Of a DNA stretch of 64,000 bases, positions 1 through 8,600 are shown in pieces. The stretch covers positions 49,433-113,432 of the forward strand of contig NZ_JBHSFQ010000021.1 in the NCBI RefSeq assembly GCF_042653925.1, given 5' to 3'. The translations under genes were made by a program, and so were the position numbers. The notes below the pieces were generated by a model. That model did not search any database. It saw only the letters and a program-made list of their open reading frames with translations, and was not told the origin of the DNA. The number at the start of each line of letters is the position of its first letter. Position 1 is the first letter of the stretch. This DNA is from Nocardiopsis_B mangrovi. Its GTDB lineage: Bacteria > Actinomycetota > Actinomycetes > Streptosporangiales > Streptosporangiaceae.

Positions 1-482
1 GCACCATCGGGCTCGCCGGCCAAGTCCTCTTCTACCCGGTGACCGACGCGAGTTTCGACACCGAGTCCTACCACCGATTCGCCGACGGGTACTACCTCAC
101 CCGCGAGGCCATGATCTGGTTCTGGGACCAGTACACCACCGACCCCAACGACCGGGCGCAGATCACCTGCTCCCCCTTGGGTGCGCGCACGGACCAGCTC
201 ACGGGCCTCCCGCCGGCGATGGTGATCACCGGCGAGGCCGACGTGCTGCGTGATGAGGGCGAGGCCTACGCCGCCCGGCTGCGCGAGGCCGGGGTCCCGG
301 TCTCGGCGATCCGCTGCCAGGGCATCATCCACGACTTCATGATGCTCGACGCGATGCGCGACACCAGCGCCTGCACGGCCGCCATGGAGATGTCCACCCT
401 GTTCCTGCGCCGTGTGCTCGACACCGGCGGCGCGGCGATACCCCGCCAGGCGGGCTCCCGGGCAACGGCCCCGACCCGCTGA
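1..482 (+). CDS. Alpha/beta hydrolase (HSL-type esterase), 5' end outside window
   Basis: This is the C-terminal part of an alpha/beta-hydrolase fold-3 esterase. The open frame runs from the window edge (first full codon at base 3) to TGA at 480-482, so the oxyanion HGGG motif and nucleophile elbow lie upstream and cannot be seen. Visible are the late family motifs: LFYPVTDAS, then SPL and LPPAMVITGEADVLRDEGEAYA, which carries the acid residue, and IIHDFMML with the catalytic His. The protein ends in a low-complexity tail. These features fit the hormone-sensitive-lipase family acting on short acyl esters; the substrate is unknown. A strong terminator-like hairpin follows at 503-529. Confidence 0.8.
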   Translation, partial: TIGLAGQVLFYPVTDASFDTESYHRFADGYYLTREAMIWFWDQYTTDPNDRAQITCSPLGARTDQLTGLPPAMVITGEADVLRDEGEAYAARLREAGVPVSAIRCQGIIHDFMMLDAMRDTSACTAAMEMSTLFLRRVLDTGGAAIPRQAGSRATAPTR

Positions 483-502
483 CGCGCCCGCGGCCACCCG
501 AC

Positions 503-529
503 GCGCCCCGGGCCCAAGGCCCGGGGCGC
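503..529 (+). terminator. Hairpin terminator after the esterase gene
   Basis: A perfect 12-bp inverted repeat (GCGCCCCGGGCC, 503-514, and its complement, 518-529) with a 3-nt loop begins about 20 nt after the esterase stop. There is no U tract, as is usual for actinomycete terminators. Confidence 0.55.
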
Positions 530-780
530 CGACGCCGCGCTCCGGGGGTCTCGCCGGTGCCGCGATCCGGCCGGCCACACCGCGCCCGCTCCAAGGAGAC
601 CGCCCAGCCGCATCGCGGCCCCTCGCCGCCCCCTCGTCAGCGACGCCGCTGAACACGCCGCGCGGTCGGCGTCCGGCCAGGCGCGCACCCCACACGGCCG
701 GAGAACCGGAGTGCCCTCGTTCTCCGGAGATCCACCGGCCGAGGACGTCGATCGGGCCCCCGCCCGACTTGCATCTGACA

Positions 781-790
781 CTGACGTCAG
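781..790. promoter_or_regulatory. Palindrome upstream of the oxidoreductase gene
   Basis: CTGACGTCAG is a perfect 10-bp palindrome about 90 nt before the ATG at 883. It lies in the roughly 400-bp gap 483-882, where apart from this and the terminator nothing else is recognised. It could be an operator; no regulator gene is adjacent. Confidence 0.25.
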
Positions 791-882
791 CTCTTAGGGT
801 GCTCGGTGTCGGCGCTCGCCGAACATCCACCCCACTGATCTCACGAACGGCCGGTTCAGGCCGCGTGGAAAGGCACGACGTC

Positions 883-1788
883 ATGCGCGCAGTCCGATAT
901 CACGAGTACGGCGGTGTGGAGACCCTCGTGGTCGAGAAGGTGCCGGACCCGCATCCCGGGCCCGGCGAGATCCGCATCCGCGTCGCGGCGGCCGGGGTCA
1001 ACCCCATCGACTGGAAGGTGCGCTCCGGTGCCGCGCGCGAGATGCTCCCCGTGGACCTGCCCGCGATTCCCGGGCGCGATGCCGCCGGCGTGGTCGACGC
1101 GACCGGCGACGGGGTGCGGGGGGTGGGCATCGGCGACCGTGTCTTCGGGCTGGGCGGCGTCACCGGCGCGACAGCGGAGCTGGCGGTGCTCTCGGCCTGG
1201 GCCCACACGCCCGCCGCGTGGACCGACGAGGAAGCGGCCGGTGCCGGCCTGGCATCCGTGACCGCGATGGGCGGGCTGAAGGCGCTCGGTCCCCTGCGGG
1301 GGCGCACCCTTCTCATCGAGGGCGCCGCCGGAGGCGTGGGCAGTGCCGCGGTCGAGATCGCGGTGGCTCAGGGTGCCACCGTGATCGGGACGGCCGGCGA
1401 GCGCAACCACGGGTTCCTCACCTCTCTCGGCGCCGTTGCCACCACCTACGGAACCGGCCTCGCGGAGCGCCTGGCCGACCTGGCTCCGGACGGTGTCGAC
1501 ATCGCGCTCGACACCGCGGCCTCCGGATCCCTGGCCGACCTCGTCGCGATCGTCGGCGACCCGGCTCGCGTGTCGACGGTCGCCGACCACGCCAACGCGC
1601 GGCGCCTGGGCGTGCATCCGGCCAACGCGGAGAACGACTCCACGCTCCTCGCTCAAGCGGGCGAACTCGGCCGGCAGGGCCGCTACACACCCCGCATCGA
1701 GCGGACCTACCCGCTCGAACGGATCGCGGAGGCGCACGCCTACGCCGAGCGCGGACACACACGGGGAAAGATCGTGGTCCGCGTCTGA
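883..1788 (+). CDS. NADP-dependent quinone oxidoreductase-like (MDR family)
   Basis: A 301-residue zinc-free medium-chain dehydrogenase/reductase. The N-terminal GroES-like fold begins MRAVRYHEYGGVETL and includes AAGVNPIDWKVRSG and PGRDAAGVV, typical of quinone oxidoreductases. The Rossmann part has EGAAGGVGSAAVEIA (about residues 145-160) as the cofactor-binding loop. The zinc-binding Cys residues of alcohol dehydrogenases are absent. ATG at 883 is chosen because it starts the conserved fold and follows GGAAAGG; the open frame extends upstream but that part looks non-coding. The likely role is NADPH-dependent reduction of quinones or enones. It appears to be a single-gene transcript. Confidence 0.88.
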   Translation: MRAVRYHEYGGVETLVVEKVPDPHPGPGEIRIRVAAAGVNPIDWKVRSGAAREMLPVDLPAIPGRDAAGVVDATGDGVRGVGIGDRVFGLGGVTGATAELAVLSAWAHTPAAWTDEEAAGAGLASVTAMGGLKALGPLRGRTLLIEGAAGGVGSAAVEIAVAQGATVIGTAGERNHGFLTSLGAVATTYGTGLAERLADLAPDGVDIALDTAASGSLADLVAIVGDPARVSTVADHANARRLGVHPANAENDSTLLAQAGELGRQGRYTPRIERTYPLERIAEAHAYAERGHTRGKIVVRV

Positions 1789-1826
1789 GCTCCCCCCACC
1801 GTTCGGGGCCTCCCGCGGCTCGGCAC

Positions 1827-1843
1827 GTTCCCTGACAGGGAAC
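1827..1843. promoter_or_regulatory. 17-bp palindrome between oxidoreductase and peptidase genes
   Basis: GTTCCCTGACAGGGAAC has perfect 8-bp arms around a single A, 38 nt after the oxidoreductase stop and about 200 nt before the peptidase start. A one-base loop is too tight for a good RNA hairpin, so a dimeric repressor site is more likely than a terminator. No cognate regulator is visible. Confidence 0.35.
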
Positions 1844-2043
1844 CGGTCGGGCACGGAGGCATCGCCGACCTGGCGCTCGGCCTGGTCAGCGGGTGTGCGT
1901 CAGGGACGGACGGTGAGCTGCGAGTGCTGCGGTTCGCCCCCTCGGCGCGGCGAGAGCCGGTGGTCGTGCTCACAGTCGGATTGACACCGACGCGGCGTCA
2001 CAGTGTTGCGTGGTCGGCCTGGCCCCTGACGAAAGGCTCCGAC

Positions 2044-4326
2044 GTGATCGACCCGGCCGAGCACATCCAGCTCACCGACACCGACTACGCCCGCGCGGAA
2101 CAGATGCTCGCCCCGTACCGGGCCCGGCTGATGCCACGGGCCGCGGTGGTACCGCAGTGGTCCGACGACGGTGCGCGATTCCGGTACCGGTCCGGGGCGC
2201 GGCACGTCATGGTCGACCCGGCGGCGGGCACCCGGCGGGACGCGTTCGACCACGAGCGGCTCGCCGCGGCACTGTCCCAGGCGTCCGGACACGCGGTGGT
2301 GGCCGACGATCCGCCGCTCACCTCGGTAGAGTTCGAGGCCCCCGGCCAGGACAGGGACGTGATCCGGTTTACGGCGTTCGACACGCGGTGGGAGTGGTCG
2401 GATCGAGCCGGGACCTGCACGCGGATCGAGGGCGGCCCCCCGGTGGGGCCGGGAGAGATCGCGTCACCGGACGGGGCGTGGGTGGCGTTCCGGCGGGCCG
2501 GCGACGTTTGGGTGCGCAGCCGGGACGGGCAGCGGGAGTTCGCGCTCACCGACGACGCCGAGCCGCATTGGGACTACGGCGGGCTGCCCGAGGCGGGGAC
2601 GAAGGCGAAGCTGGCGATGCTGGGGCTGGAGTCGGTGCTCGTGGCGGCGTGGTCGCCGGACTCCACCCGGCTGATCACCCACCGGATCGACCAGCGCGGG
2701 CTGCCCGAGCAGGTCGTCGTGGAGGCCGCCCCGAAAGGCGGCGGACGGCCGGTGGCGCATCGTGTGCGCTACCCGATGCCCGGCGACGAGGCGCAGGCGA
2801 CGATGTCCTGGCACGTTTTCGACGTCCGCACGGGGCACAGTGTGGCCGCCTCGGGCGAGCCGGAGGTCCTGGTGTCTCCCTACGCCCTCGAACGGCGCTG
2901 GTGGTCGGGGGAGAAGGGGGACGCCGTCCATATCCTGCACCAGTCCCGGGACGGGCGCACCCTCGCACTGCGCCGCCTCGCCCCCGGCTCCGGTGCGGTG
3001 ACGACGCTGATCACCGAGACCGGTCGGACCCGGGTGGACCCCTCGCCGTACCTGCACGTCCCGCCCATGGTGCGCGTCCTGGGCTCGGGGGAGATCCTGT
3101 GGTGGTCCCAGCGCGACGGCTGGGGTCACCTCTACCTCTACTCGGCCGACGGCGAACAGCTCGGGCAGGTCACCCGGGGACAGTGGCTGGTCCGCCGGAT
3201 CCTGCGGGTCGACGAGGAGCGCCGCCGAGTGTGGTTCCTCGCCTGCGGGCTGAACGAGGACCCGTACGTCCGTCAGATCTGCCGGGTGGATCTCGACGGT
3301 GGCGGGTTCGTGCGAATCACCGACGACGACCTCGACCACGACGCGGTCGGCCCACCGGACGGCGGCTACCTCGTCGACCGCGCCTCGACCGCCGCCCGCC
3401 CGCCCCGCACGAGTGTGCTCGGCGACGACGGCCAAGTGCTGGTCGAACTCGAGGCCCCGGACTCGACCGCGCTGGAGGCGGTCGGGTGGAGCCCACCCGA
3501 ACGGTTCCGGACGACCGCCGCCGACGGGCACACCCCGATCTACGGGCTGCTGTGGCGCCCGCACGGTTTCGACCCGGCACGGCGCTACCCCGTCATCGAC
3601 CACACCTACCCCGGACCCAATATCCACCGAGCCTCACCGGCGTTCGGCGACCTGTTCACCGGAGAGCCCGAAGCGCTGGCCGCGCTCGGGTTCGCGGTCG
3701 TCGCGCTCGACGGCCGGGGCACCCCGGTGCGCAGCAAGGCGTTCCTCGACCACTCCTACGGGGACCTGGGCATGGCCGCAGCACTGGACGACCACGTCGC
3801 CGCCATCCGCGAGCTCGGGCGACGCCACACCTGGCTCGACACCGACCGGGTCGGGATCACCGGCCACTCCGGCGGCGGGTTCTTCACGGTCCGGGCCCTG
3901 CTGGCCCACCCCGAGATCTACTCGGTGGGGGTCGCGCAGGCCGGCGCCCACGACCTCTCGATCTACCTGCCGTTCTGGGTCGAGCAGAACCACGGCGAGA
4001 TCACCGAGGAGAACCGTCGAGCGCTGGTCAACACGCTGTGGGCCGGCGACCTGCACGGCAAGCTCCTGCTGATCGACGGCGAACTCGACGACAACGTGCT
4101 CCCCCACCAGAGCCTGCGCCTGGTCGACGCGCTCATCGACGCCGATGCCGACGTGGACATGCTCCTCGTGCCCGGAGTCGAGCACGGCTTCCACGGCCGT
4201 CGCCACTACGTCACACGGCGCACCTGGGACTACCTCGTGCGCCACTTGCACGGCACCGAACCTCCGGCCTACCGCCTCGCACCGTTCCCCACGATGCCCG
4301 ACTGGGCCGTCCAACCCTCCGGTTAA
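2044..4326 (+). CDS. S9 family (DPP IV-like) serine peptidase
   Basis: A 760-residue prolyl-oligopeptidase-clan peptidase that cleaves short peptides, probably after Pro or Ala. The N-terminal about 490 residues form the DPP IV-type beta-propeller (for example SPDGAWVAFRRAGDVWV and HWDYGGLPEAG). The C-terminal alpha/beta-hydrolase carries the nucleophile motif GHSGGGF (Ser about 609), the acid in GELDDN (about 682-683) and the His in VEHGFHG (about 714), so the triad is complete. No signal peptide is seen, so a cytoplasmic location is likely. GTG at 2044 is preferred because GAAAGG lies 8 nt upstream; the frame continues to 1924 but that stretch is not family-like. Convergent with the SDR gene, separated by two strong hairpins. 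Confidence 0.9.
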   Translation: MIDPAEHIQLTDTDYARAEQMLAPYRARLMPRAAVVPQWSDDGARFRYRSGARHVMVDPAAGTRRDAFDHERLAAALSQASGHAVVADDPPLTSVEFEAPGQDRDVIRFTAFDTRWEWSDRAGTCTRIEGGPPVGPGEIASPDGAWVAFRRAGDVWVRSRDGQREFALTDDAEPHWDYGGLPEAGTKAKLAMLGLESVLVAAWSPDSTRLITHRIDQRGLPEQVVVEAAPKGGGRPVAHRVRYPMPGDEAQATMSWHVFDVRTGHSVAASGEPEVLVSPYALERRWWSGEKGDAVHILHQSRDGRTLALRRLAPGSGAVTTLITETGRTRVDPSPYLHVPPMVRVLGSGEILWWSQRDGWGHLYLYSADGEQLGQVTRGQWLVRRILRVDEERRRVWFLACGLNEDPYVRQICRVDLDGGGFVRITDDDLDHDAVGPPDGGYLVDRASTAARPPRTSVLGDDGQVLVELEAPDSTALEAVGWSPPERFRTTAADGHTPIYGLLWRPHGFDPARRYPVIDHTYPGPNIHRASPAFGDLFTGEPEALAALGFAVVALDGRGTPVRSKAFLDHSYGDLGMAAALDDHVAAIRELGRRHTWLDTDRVGITGHSGGGFFTVRALLAHPEIYSVGVAQAGAHDLSIYLPFWVEQNHGEITEENRRALVNTLWAGDLHGKLLLIDGELDDNVLPHQSLRLVDALIDADADVDMLLVPGVEHGFHGRRHYVTRRTWDYLVRHLHGTEPPAYRLAPFPTMPDWAVQPSG

Positions 4327-4404
4327 GCCTGATCCAGGTCGGTAACGGGATCGGCGTTCACCCGCTCGGCCGGTCCCGGGGCGGGCTCTGCTCGCGCGGG
4401 GAGT

Positions 4405-4440
4405 GTCCTCGGGCCTCCGGGGGATCGGAGGCCCGAGGAC
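4405..4440. terminator. Bidirectional hairpin terminator 1
   Basis: Perfect 14-bp arms (GTCCTCGGGCCTCC at 4405-4418 and its complement at 4427-4440) with an 8-nt loop lie between the convergent peptidase and SDR genes. Confidence 0.7.
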
Positions 4441-4521
4441 GTCGGGCGGGCCCGTGGCCCCGCGATCGGCGATCGGCGGCGTCCGGGCCCGGCCGCCGCG
4501 GGCCTCCACGGTTCCGCCCGT

Positions 4522-4558
4522 CCGCGCCCGCACCGGGCCCCGTCCGGTGCGGGCGCGG
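4522..4558. terminator. Bidirectional hairpin terminator 2
   Basis: Perfect 15-bp arms (CCGCGCCCGCACCGG at 4522-4536 and its complement at 4544-4558) with a 7-nt loop end just before the SDR stop codon. Together with the first hairpin it insulates the biosynthetic cluster from the peptidase gene. Confidence 0.7.
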
Positions 4559-4565
4559 ATCGCCG

Positions 4566-5390
4566 TCAGCCCAGGCCGCCCGTTGCCCGCAGGTTCTGCC
4601 CGGTGAGCCAGCGCGCGTCCGGTCCGGCGAGGAAGGCGACCACGTCGGCGATATCGGCCGGGCGGCCGAGTCTGCCGAGCGGCGTCATCGCCGCGATCCG
4701 GCCCAGCGCCTCGGGCGGGTTGTTCCCGAAGAGCAGGTCGGTCTCGACCGGCCCCGGCGAGACGGTGTTGACGGTGATCCCGCGCTCGGCGAACTCCACC
4801 GCGGCCACCCGCGTGAACTGCTCCAGCGCCGCCTTGCTCGCCGCGTAGGCCGCCGCACCGGGCTCGGCCAGGGCCGTATTGAGCGAGGAGATGTTCACGA
4901 CCCGGCCGCCGTCGCGCATCCGGCGCCCCGCCTCTCGCAGCGCGAAGAGCGGGGCCTTGGCGTTGACCGCCATGACGTCCTCGTAGTCGGCCTCGGTGAT
5001 GTCGGCGATGGCGGCGGTGGCGATCGTCCCCGCGTTGTTGACGAGGATGTCCAGGCCGCCGAACTCCTCCACCGCGACGTCGAAGAGCCGGACGATATCG
5101 GGCAGCGCCCGGAGGTCGACCCGCACGGCTTCGGCCCGGCCGCCCGCGGCGCGGATGCCGGCGGCGACCTCGTCGGCGGCGTCACCGTCGACGTGGTAGC
5201 CCAGCGCCACGGCCGCGCCGTCGCCCGCCAACCGCAGGGCGATGGCCCGCCCGATCCCCCGCGATCCACCGGTGACGATCGCGACCGCCCCGGACAGGGG
5301 CGGTCTCCGCACACCGGGCGTCCCGGCCGGCGACAGCCCCGGATCCCCCGGCCCGCCGGGCGGGCGTAGTCCTGCTATCTGTCGATTCAC
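4566..5390 (-). CDS. SDR-family NAD(P)-dependent oxidoreductase
   Basis: A classical short-chain dehydrogenase/reductase of 274 residues. The cofactor loop is TGGSRGIG (about residues 35-42). NNAG is present, the catalytic Ser lies in NISSLNTA, and the active-site pair is in YAASK. The first about 25 residues are a Pro/Gly-rich extension. GTG at 5390 is chosen because AAGGAG stands 7 nt upstream in the leader; a longer open frame has no such support. It is the last minus-strand gene behind the NRPS/P450/prenyltransferase genes but separated by 282 nt, so it may have its own promoter. It could be a tailoring enzyme of that cluster (an oxidoreductase is also the fourth gene of the lyngbyatoxin cluster) or unrelated. 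Confidence 0.85.
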   Translation of the reverse strand: MNRQIAGLRPPGGPGDPGLSPAGTPGVRRPPLSGAVAIVTGGSRGIGRAIALRLAGDGAAVALGYHVDGDAADEVAAGIRAAGGRAEAVRVDLRALPDIVRLFDVAVEEFGGLDILVNNAGTIATAAIADITEADYEDVMAVNAKAPLFALREAGRRMRDGGRVVNISSLNTALAEPGAAAYAASKAALEQFTRVAAVEFAERGITVNTVSPGPVETDLLFGNNPPEALGRIAAMTPLGRLGRPADIADVVAFLAGPDARWLTGQNLRATGGLG

Positions 5391-5672
5391 CTGCGAACTC
5401 CTTGCGTGGCGGCCCCGACTCCGGCCGGGGAGGGACGCTGCCCGCGGCCGCGCGTGCGACGGCGGGACGGCACTCGGTCGGCGGCTGCCGGGACCGGGCG
5501 GGGAGAGGCGCGGCCCTCGCATGGGCGGCCGCTTGGGGCAACCCTCCGGACGGCGCGCGAAGCGCGGTCCTCCACACCGCGGTGGCGCCGGCACGAAGGC
5601 GGCCCCGTCCCCGCGCTGTGCCGGGCCTCGGCGGGTGCGGCCTCCAGGTCGTCGGTGTGCGCCGGTGCCGTG

Positions 5673-6857
5673 TCAGGCATAGAGGCCGGGGGCGACGTAG
5701 CAGGAGAAGCGCGGGGTCGTGCCGGGTGGGGCGGGGTGGTAGGCGATGAAGTTCTGGTTGCGGGTCTCGGCGAGCGGCAGGTCCGCCAGCGATTCCAGGA
5801 AGGCCGCGTAGGGGCCGGGATCGATCCCCTCGCGGCTCAGGAAGGCGGCGGTGCGGTCCCGGGCCGATTCGTCGTCCGGAAACTCCGGGATCATCGGCAC
5901 GTACAGGGTGGCCGCGGCGGGCACGCTCCTCCCCTTCCGGAACGCGAAGCAGGTCACCGGCGGTTTGCCGAAGGGCGGCGCCGAGTGGCCGGTGATGGTC
6001 CGCAGCGCCGCGGCGAACGCTCCGGGCACGTGGCCGGCCGCGATCGCGGCCTGGCTGTCGATGGCGCGTGCGTCGTGGTCGGGGTATTGCAGGTAGATCT
6101 TGGCCCGGGCGCGCTCGGGATCGGTGAGGTCGAGCGCCAGCGACCCGATCCGGCCCGGTCCCCCGAACGCGCCGGTGTGGTCGAGGGTGCGCCGCCAGGC
6201 CGCGCCCATGCCGAGCCGGGCCATGGCCTCGTCGATGACGTCGCCGGCGTGCTCGGAGCCGCCGACGTGCGGGTCCAGGTAGACCTTGAACAACGGGTCG
6301 GCCCCCGGGCGGACCGCCACCCCGTGCATCATCCAGTAGTGCTCGCGCGGCTCGTCGGAGCGGAACAGGTCCTCCAGAGCGAGCACCTGGCCCAGGTCGA
6401 CGCCCGGCCGGCCCGCGATGCCGCGCAGGTGCGCCCAGGCGAGCTCCTGGTTGGCGGCCGGACCGGGCGGATCCGCCAGCGCCTCGCCCGTGACCCGGAG
6501 TTCGACGTCGTTGCCGGTCCACGACGCCGACAGCTCGAAGGGGGAACCGTCGGCCGCGGCATAGCAGCGCCACGCCGGGGTGGCGACGGGTGCGTCCGCC
6601 CACACCCCCCACACGTCGGTGATGAGGGCGGCGAGGGCGCGCGCCTCCGCGGGCGGCCGCCCCAGGGCCGAGAGGCAGCGGCCGGTCTTGTCGACGGCGG
6701 CCTCCAGGACGGTCGTCCCCCGCGGGTAGCGGTCGGAGGCCGGCCGCAGCGGGTGGCGCCGGGACAGCGGACCGCTGCCGACGAAGGGGTCGCCACCGCC
6801 GCGCACCCCGCCGGCCAAGGGGTCCCCACCGGGCTGCGCCGGCTGCACGCTGGTCAC
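5673..6857 (-). CDS. DMATS/ABBA-type aromatic (indole) prenyltransferase
   Basis: A 394-residue protein with the features of tryptophan dimethylallyltransferase-like ABBA-fold enzymes, which transfer a prenyl group from an allylic diphosphate to an indole without an NDxxD motif. Family-like strands are visible: HYWMMHG, LFKVYLDPHV, AKIYLQYP, SVPAAATLYVPMIP, NFIAYHPAP and RFSCYV. They carry the Lys, Tyr and Arg residues that bind diphosphate in this family. GTG at 6857 follows GAGAGAGGA; the first about 40 residues are Gly/Pro-rich. It lies 68 nt behind the MbtH-P450 gene and probably in the same transcript. By analogy with LtxC/TleC it would prenylate an indolactam; donor chain length and position of attack cannot be read from sequence alone. 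Confidence 0.88.
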   Translation of the reverse strand: MTSVQPAQPGGDPLAGGVRGGGDPFVGSGPLSRRHPLRPASDRYPRGTTVLEAAVDKTGRCLSALGRPPAEARALAALITDVWGVWADAPVATPAWRCYAAADGSPFELSASWTGNDVELRVTGEALADPPGPAANQELAWAHLRGIAGRPGVDLGQVLALEDLFRSDEPREHYWMMHGVAVRPGADPLFKVYLDPHVGGSEHAGDVIDEAMARLGMGAAWRRTLDHTGAFGGPGRIGSLALDLTDPERARAKIYLQYPDHDARAIDSQAAIAAGHVPGAFAAALRTITGHSAPPFGKPPVTCFAFRKGRSVPAAATLYVPMIPEFPDDESARDRTAAFLSREGIDPGPYAAFLESLADLPLAETRNQNFIAYHPAPPGTTPRFSCYVAPGLYA

Positions 6858-6925
6858 GTCGTCGTGTCCTCTCTCCTCGGATCTCCTCGAAGGCGTCTCG
6901 CGCGGGCGCGGGGCGCCCGCGGCGC

Positions 6926-8587
6926 TCACCACGCCACGGGCAGGTGCCGCAGGATCCGCACCTGGATGCCCTCCCGGAAGGCCATCTCCTCCGGCGGCAC
7001 AGCGGGGCGCAGGCCCGGGAACCGGGTGAACAGCGTGTGGAGCCCCTCCTCCAGTTCGGCCTTTGCGAGTGCGGCCCCCACACACCGGTGCACGCCGTGG
7101 CCGAACGCGATGTGCGGGTTGCGCTCGCGGCGGAAGTCGGGGACGTCGGGGTTCTCGAAGGCCGCGGCGTCGCGGTTGGCGGAGGTCAGGACCGGGAGCA
7201 CGGCCTCTCCGGCGCGGATGAGGGTGCCGCTCAGCTCGACGTCCTCGCGGGCGTAGCGGGCGAAGGCGACGTGGGCGTCCAGCGGCACGAACCGCAGCAG
7301 CTCCTCGACCGCCCGGGACATCATCCCCGGGTCGCCCCGGAGTCCCCGGTAGGCGTCGGGATGGGTGAACAGGACGTGCACGGAGTTCATGAGCTGCGCC
7401 GAGGTGGTCTCATACCCGGCGATCAGCAGCACGCTGACGAGTTCGACGAGTTCCTGTTCGCTGAATGCGCCGGTGTCGTCGCGGACCCGGATCATGGCGC
7501 TGATGAAGTCGTCGGCGGGCGTCTCCCGGCGCCGGCCGACGAGGCCGGAGATGTAGTCGTAGAGCGCGGCGGTGCGGATCTCGATCTCCTCGACGCTGAG
7601 CGCGGTGGTACTGGAGAACGCGTCGAGCCACAGCCGGAACCTCGGCCGGTCGCCGGCGGGCACGCCGAGGAGTTCGCAGACGACGAGGGCGGTCAGGGGC
7701 AGCGCGAAGTCCTCCACCAGGTCGCCGGGCGCGCCGCGGGACTCCATGTCGGCCAGCAGGTCCTCGCTCATGCGCCGGATGCGGGGGCGCATCTCCTCGA
7801 CCCGCCGCGTGGTGAACGCGCGCGCCAGCGGCTTGCGCAGCCGCGTATGGCCGGGCGGGTCGGTGCCCAGGATGCTGGTGTGCACCGGGAGGGGGGTCAG
7901 GCGCGATTCGTCGTTCTCGGCCGCCAGCGCCCGGCTGAACCTGGGGTCGCCGATGACCGTCTTGACGTCGTCGTAGCGGGTGACCAGCCAGGCGTCGTCG
8001 CCGAAGGGGACGCGGACGCGCAGGACGGGCCGGTGCTCGCGCAGTTCGGCGTAGAGCGGGTCCATCTCCAGCCGCACGTGGTCGCGGAAGGGGTAGGGCA
8101 CCGGTTCGGCGGCGGTGCGGACGTCGAGCGGCGCCGCCGGATACGCGGCACCGGCGCCGCCCGCCGCCGGGCATCGGGCCCCGGCCGGGGAGCCCGTTTC
8201 CGTGCCGGCAGCGGGTTCGGCGGCGCCGCGGAGACCGGTCCGCCCCGCCGGGTCCGCGGCGCCCGCCGCACCCGCCGCCGGGCATCGGGCCTCCCCTGGG
8301 ACGCCCGCCTCCGATCCGGTGGCGGGATCGGCGGTGGCCGTGCGCGCGGCGGCCGCGGTGGAGCCGGCCGGGCCGGGTCCACCGGTGCCGCGGTCTCTCA
8401 GGTGCGCCGGCCGCATGTCGGTCCACGCACGCTCGATGTGGTCCAGGCAGGCGTCCCGGCCGGCCCGGCCGTGGCGCACCGTCCAGCCGGGCGGGACGTC
8501 GGCGAACGCGGGCCACAGCGAGTGCTGTCCGTCGTCGTTGACGAGGACGAGATAGGAGCCGTCGGGGTCCTCGAACGGGTTGCTCAC
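6926..8587 (-). CDS. MbtH domain-cytochrome P450 fusion protein
   Basis: A 553-residue two-domain protein. Residues 1 to about 66 are a complete MbtH-like domain (NPFEDPDGSY, VLVNDDGQHSLWP, VPPGW, WTDMRP), the small partner that activates NRPS adenylation domains. An Ala/Pro/Gly-rich linker of about 85 residues with an internal duplication follows. From about 150 comes a bacterial class I P450: DPPGHTRLRK, I-helix AGYETTS, ExxR as EELLR, and heme-ligand loop FGHGVHRCVG with Cys near 500. The ATG lies 13 nt after the NRPS stop, so the two are co-transcribed and probably co-translated. In the indolactam pathway the P450 forms the N-C4 bond between the valine nitrogen and the indole. A fused MbtH would supply the NRPS chaperone in a fixed ratio. 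No free MbtH gene is seen in this window. Confidence 0.92.
   Translation of the reverse strand: MSNPFEDPDGSYLVLVNDDGQHSLWPAFADVPPGWTVRHGRAGRDACLDHIERAWTDMRPAHLRDRGTGGPGPAGSTAAAARTATADPATGSEAGVPGEARCPAAGAAGAADPAGRTGLRGAAEPAAGTETGSPAGARCPAAGGAGAAYPAAPLDVRTAAEPVPYPFRDHVRLEMDPLYAELREHRPVLRVRVPFGDDAWLVTRYDDVKTVIGDPRFSRALAAENDESRLTPLPVHTSILGTDPPGHTRLRKPLARAFTTRRVEEMRPRIRRMSEDLLADMESRGAPGDLVEDFALPLTALVVCELLGVPAGDRPRFRLWLDAFSSTTALSVEEIEIRTAALYDYISGLVGRRRETPADDFISAMIRVRDDTGAFSEQELVELVSVLLIAGYETTSAQLMNSVHVLFTHPDAYRGLRGDPGMMSRAVEELLRFVPLDAHVAFARYAREDVELSGTLIRAGEAVLPVLTSANRDAAAFENPDVPDFRRERNPHIAFGHGVHRCVGAALAKAELEEGLHTLFTRFPGLRPAVPPEEMAFREGIQVRILRHLPVAW
8161..8291 (-). repeat. Intragenic direct repeat in the MbtH-P450 linker
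   Basis: CCGCCGCCGGGCATCGGGCC occurs identically at 8161-8180 and 8272-8291, 111 bp (37 codons) apart. In the protein this gives two copies of ARCPAAG followed by AGAA, so the interdomain linker seems to have grown by in-frame duplication. Confidence 0.7.
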
Positions 8588-8600
8588 GTGATCGTGCCTC

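Noticed and set aside
2010..5369. Plus-strand open frame of about 1119 codons
   Set aside because: Shadow of the S9 peptidase and antisense of the SDR gene, crossing two strong terminators; Arg/Pro-rich.
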